Of a stretch of 8,086 bases of DNA, positions 5,389 through 8,086 are shown one piece after another; positions within the stretch are counted from its first letter, which is position 1, and every line of letters begins with the position of its first letter. The DNA is from an uncultured Acidimicrobiaceae bacterium (GTDB lineage Bacteria > Actinomycetota > Acidimicrobiia > Spongiisociales > UBA5794). The position numbers and the translations under genes are program-made. The notes beneath the pieces are model-generated. The model saw nothing but the letters and a program-made list of their open reading frames with translations. It was not told the origin of the DNA and searched no databases. Location of the stretch: assembly GCA_947258635.1 (NCBI GenBank), contig CAMYJM010000157.1:1-8086 (forward strand), in the 5' to 3' direction.

Positions 5389-8086
5389 GACGGGAACCAG
5401 TTCGTGTTGCTCAGCCGGCAAAGCGGCCGGCATCTCTTCTTTCCGCGTCGGCTTCTTGGTAGCCATCACGAGCAAGCTTGGCAGTACGAGCAGGGATGCC
5501 GCCAGCGCCAGCGCGATCATCACGGCCGTCAGCAGTCCGAACGTGGAGAACATCGGGGTCGGGGCGGTTGCCATCACGGCGAATCCGAGCACCGAAGTGA
5601 GGGCGGACAGCACCAGAGCGCCCCCGGTCCCGGCCCCGGCTCGCCGGATCGCCTCGAGCGGATCGCCGACCAGCCCGAGCTCCTCACGGAACCGAGCCGT
5701 GAAGTGCGTCGAGAAGTCGATGCCGACGCCAACGGCGATGGCGGCGATGGTCGCTGTCACCACGTTCACCGTGAATCCGGCCACCGCCATGAAGGCGTAG
5801 ATCCCGGCGACGACGAAGCCGATCGGGATGACGGACACGATGGCGAAGCGCACCGACCGCAGAATGACTGCCGCGATCAGCAACGTGATCAGCATCGCCA
5901 GCGGCAGCGAAGTCAGCATCGAGCTGGTGAACGCGCCCATGCCTTCGTACTGCGTGAGCACGTCTCCGGACACGGATGCGGTCAGCCCCGGTGCCGCCTG
6001 TTCCAGGGCGAGGGCCTCGGTCTCGAGCGTGTCCCACACAGGGACGATTACCGCAGCGTCCGTGAAGCTGCCCACCTGAATGATGATCGCGGTGGCCTGG
6101 CCGGCCGCGCCGTCGTCGGCGAGCATTCCGGGAACATCCTGGGCGGTAACGGCGATGCCGCCGTCAGGGGCGGGGACGCCGTTGACGGCTACGTAGTCGT
6201 AGATGGCGCGGACGCCGGCGGCCGTATCGGGGATCCCGTTGCCGTCGCGATCAATCAGCCTGGCGCCCCTCGCTTCGATTGCAGCGACGGCATCCGGTGA
6301 GGCCATCGTCATTCGGACATAGTCACCGGCATGCGTGTACACGATGAGGTCGCCCACCGAATTGCGCCCGAACTCGGCCGGTGATCGGTCCAGGGCGCCG
6401 ATAGTCTCGTCGAGCGCTTCGAGAGCGGCAGGGTCAGTGAGATCACCTTCAACGAAGATGAAGCTGGTGCCCTCGCCGTTCGAGGGGAAGTGGGCCGTTG
6501 TCCGCTCGATCGACTGAACGAAGTCGGTGTCCGAAGCTAGGAAGTCGTTGATCTCGAAGCCGGAGTGGACCCCGAGAGCGGTCACCAGAGCGACGACTCC
6601 AACCACCGTTGCCACCGGCAGCGTGATCCGCCGCCAACGGGCGACGAACCATGTGAGTGTTCCGGCGGCGTTGAGCCCGTGGCCGGCCCCGCGCAGCGCC
6701 GGCTGGGTGGGCTTGCCCTTGAGGGCGGCGCGGCGGTTGCGACGGCGGGTGGCCCATGCCGGAATGGCAACGGCAAGCAGGATGAACGCTACGAGCGCCC
6801 CAGCGCCGGCGACTGGCATGACGGCCGTCAGCGCCACGGTGAGCCCGCCGAGGATCGCGATGATCACCATGATGGTGGCGTAGGGCAGATGGGAAAGGCG
6901 CTTCTTCGGGTTGCGTCCGACGAACTCCTCCAGCCCGACCACGACCCGCGGGGCGAGCTGGCCGAGGATCAGATAGGCGAACGCCAATGAGATCGCGGCG
7001 CCGATGCCGAACTCGGCGATGCTCTCGGTGCCGGCCGTCACGTTCACCAAGAAGGCGGCGACCGATGTGGCCGCCGCCAGCGTCAGCGCCTTGACGACGG
7101 CCCGCATCCCTGCCGGATAGGCCCGGCTCGGGGTCATGCCCGCTGTCTGCATCTCCCGGACCCGGCCCACTCCGTGTATGAAGAAGTCGACGCCAAATCC
7201 GATCATGGCGATGGGGACGATGAAGGCCAGCAGCAGCGATCCCATTTTGAGCCCGATGAAGGCAGAGGTTCCGTAGTAGGCGAGGCCGGTGGCGCCGAGC
7301 CCGACGGCGGCCACCACAGCCGACCAGTAGGAACGGTGCACCACTGCGATCAGCGCCACGATCAGCGCAACGGCGAGGAAGATGAACGGCGCCGAGCCCT
7401 CGGCGGCTTCTTCGAACGTGGTGTCGCCGTCGATGGCGATGCCAATCGGATCGGTGAACACGGCGCCAGACTGGGCGTCGGCTTGAACCTGGCGCAGCCA
7501 CAGCTCGGTGTCGAGATAGCTGGCGAAGGTGTTGCTGTCGTAGGTGACGTGAGCAACGAAAGCCGGGGACGCCCAGCCGACGCTGCCATCGGTGCCCGTC
7601 GTCTTTGTGGTCGACTCCGAAAGCGAGAATCGAATGTCGGCGGTTGGGGAGTCGGGGCTCAATGTGGCGGCAACGGCGGCTGTGAGCTCGGCGTCGGTGG
7701 CGCCGTCAATACCGTCAGGGAGGCTCTCGTTGATGAGGTCGACGATGGAGAAGACTCCCGGGGTGAAGGACGCGGTGTCGGCGTCGAACCTGTCCACGAG
7801 ATGGCCGGCGTGGCCCGCGTCGGCGCGAACCCGCTCTTCAGCGGCGTACCACTCCCGGATCGGTTCCGGCGACAATGCATTGCCGCCCTGCGCTTCGACC
7901 AGGAAGGTTGCTCGAGAGATGCTGGAGTCGGAGTGCAATGTGTCGCCGGCCCGCTCTGCGGTGGTGAAGATCTCACCTTCCGGCTCGAAGCTCGGTTCGG
8001 AGACGTCGGCGGCGAAAGACCCGCCGACGGCGAGCCCGATCACCAGCACCAGAGCGAGCACGGTGACGGACCGGGCGTGACGCCCG
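5386..8086 (-). CDS. MMPL/RND-superfamily transporter, N-terminus outside window
   Basis: At least 899 codons of an inner-membrane permease probably driven by proton flow; the substrate (lipid, hydrophobic compound or drug) cannot be told. Numbering here is from the GTG at 8061, but the frame stays open through GRHARSVT to the right edge, so the true start lies outside and that GTG is an internal Val within the first membrane segment. Layout: membrane segment 1 (1-18), outside loop (19-224), segments 2-6 (about 225-243, 246-268, 273-297, 320-342, 350-372), two further hydrophobic segments (396-416, 420-437), a very basic cytoplasmic stretch (438-478), segment 7 (480-499), second outside loop (500-715) and segments 8-12 (about 716-866). 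Both halves have the conserved aspartate: IGFGVDFFIHG (D292) and VGVGIDFSTHF (D782). The second loop holds DRDGNGIPD (604-612), like a calcium-binding EF-hand loop. The order of parts is that of a duplicated RND protein. No cysteine is seen in the visible sequence. It ends in TGA overlapping the kinase start. Confidence 0.93.
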   Translation of the reverse strand, partial: GRHARSVTVLALVLVIGLAVGGSFAADVSEPSFEPEGEIFTTAERAGDTLHSDSSISRATFLVEAQGGNALSPEPIREWYAAEERVRADAGHAGHLVDRFDADTASFTPGVFSIVDLINESLPDGIDGATDAELTAAVAATLSPDSPTADIRFSLSESTTKTTGTDGSVGWASPAFVAHVTYDSNTFASYLDTELWLRQVQADAQSGAVFTDPIGIAIDGDTTFEEAAEGSAPFIFLAVALIVALIAVVHRSYWSAVVAAVGLGATGLAYYGTSAFIGLKMGSLLLAFIVPIAMIGFGVDFFIHGVGRVREMQTAGMTPSRAYPAGMRAVVKALTLAAATSVAAFLVNVTAGTESIAEFGIGAAISLAFAYLILGQLAPRVVVGLEEFVGRNPKKRLSHLPYATIMVIIAILGGLTVALTAVMPVAGAGALVAFILLAVAIPAWATRRRNRRAALKGKPTQPALRGAGHGLNAAGTLTWFVARWRRITLPVATVVGVVALVTALGVHSGFEINDFLASDTDFVQSIERTTAHFPSNGEGTSFIFVEGDLTDPAALEALDETIGALDRSPAEFGRNSVGDLIVYTHAGDYVRMTMASPDAVAAIEARGARLIDRDGNGIPDTAAGVRAIYDYVAVNGVPAPDGGIAVTAQDVPGMLADDGAAGQATAIIIQVGSFTDAAVIVPVWDTLETEALALEQAAPGLTASVSGDVLTQYEGMGAFTSSMLTSLPLAMLITLLIAAVILRSVRFAIVSVIPIGFVVAGIYAFMAVAGFTVNVVTATIAAIAVGVGIDFSTHFTARFREELGLVGDPLEAIRRAGAGTGGALVLSALTSVLGFAVMATAPTPMFSTFGLLTAVMIALALAASLLVLPSLLVMATKKPTRKEEMPAALPAEQHELVPV

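Noticed and set aside
5302..6300. A 332-codon open frame on the plus strand
   Set aside because: Antisense shadow of the transporter and the kinase start; composition dominated by Arg, Gly, His and Asp with no motif.
8059..8061. GTG at 8061 as the transporter start
   Set aside because: The frame continues open to the right edge and the GTG falls inside the first membrane segment, so a start outside the window is more likely.

Overview
All five protein genes in this window lie on the minus strand, in transcription order from right to left. They are a membrane transporter of the MMPL/RND superfamily (5' end beyond the right edge), a sensor histidine kinase, its NarL/LuxR-type response regulator, a pentapeptide-repeat protein with a conserved C-terminal alpha/beta domain, and a molybdopterin oxidoreductase that runs off the left edge and is interrupted by a stop codon. 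High GC content, GC-rich third positions, GTG starts, a kinase with the 'putative sensor' membrane domain common in actinobacteria, and a molybdoenzyme closely resembling mycobacterial and other actinobacterial proteins all suggest a high-GC actinobacterium, possibly an uncultured one. No marker gene is present, so the taxonomic call is inference.

Region by region: 5386-8086 is the transporter, with two RND half-repeats and large extracytoplasmic loops. Its stop shares one base with the kinase start (TGATG). Positions 4121-5386 hold the kinase and 3462-4121 the response regulator; the kinase stop and regulator start also share one base (TAGTG). These three genes are almost certainly one translationally coupled operon. 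The simplest reading is that the two-component system senses an envelope signal and regulates its own operon, including the transporter. The pentapeptide gene (2070-3419) begins 42 bases after the regulator stop, in the same reading frame, and is probably co-transcribed. A 120-base gap without a convincing terminator or promoter separates it from the molybdoenzyme (1-1949), which has a strong Shine-Dalgarno sequence.

The points most worth a second look are: (1) the molybdoenzyme has an amber codon at position 89 inside a well conserved segment, with the same frame open on the far side for all 560 visible codons, plus an apparent in-frame loss of the usual 'PLxR' linker just before it, which suggests a decaying gene; (2) the pentapeptide protein carries about 44 repeats in unbroken register joined to a TIR-like/Rossmann-like domain that may be an effector, next to a two-component system; (3) the transporter appears to have two extra membrane segments between its halves and a calcium-binding-like loop in its second extracytoplasmic domain; (4) TAG is the stop of three of the four complete gene ends, one of them the only barrier to an in-frame regulator-pentapeptide fusion. 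There is no CRISPR array, tRNA, rRNA, insertion sequence or DNA repeat array that I can support.
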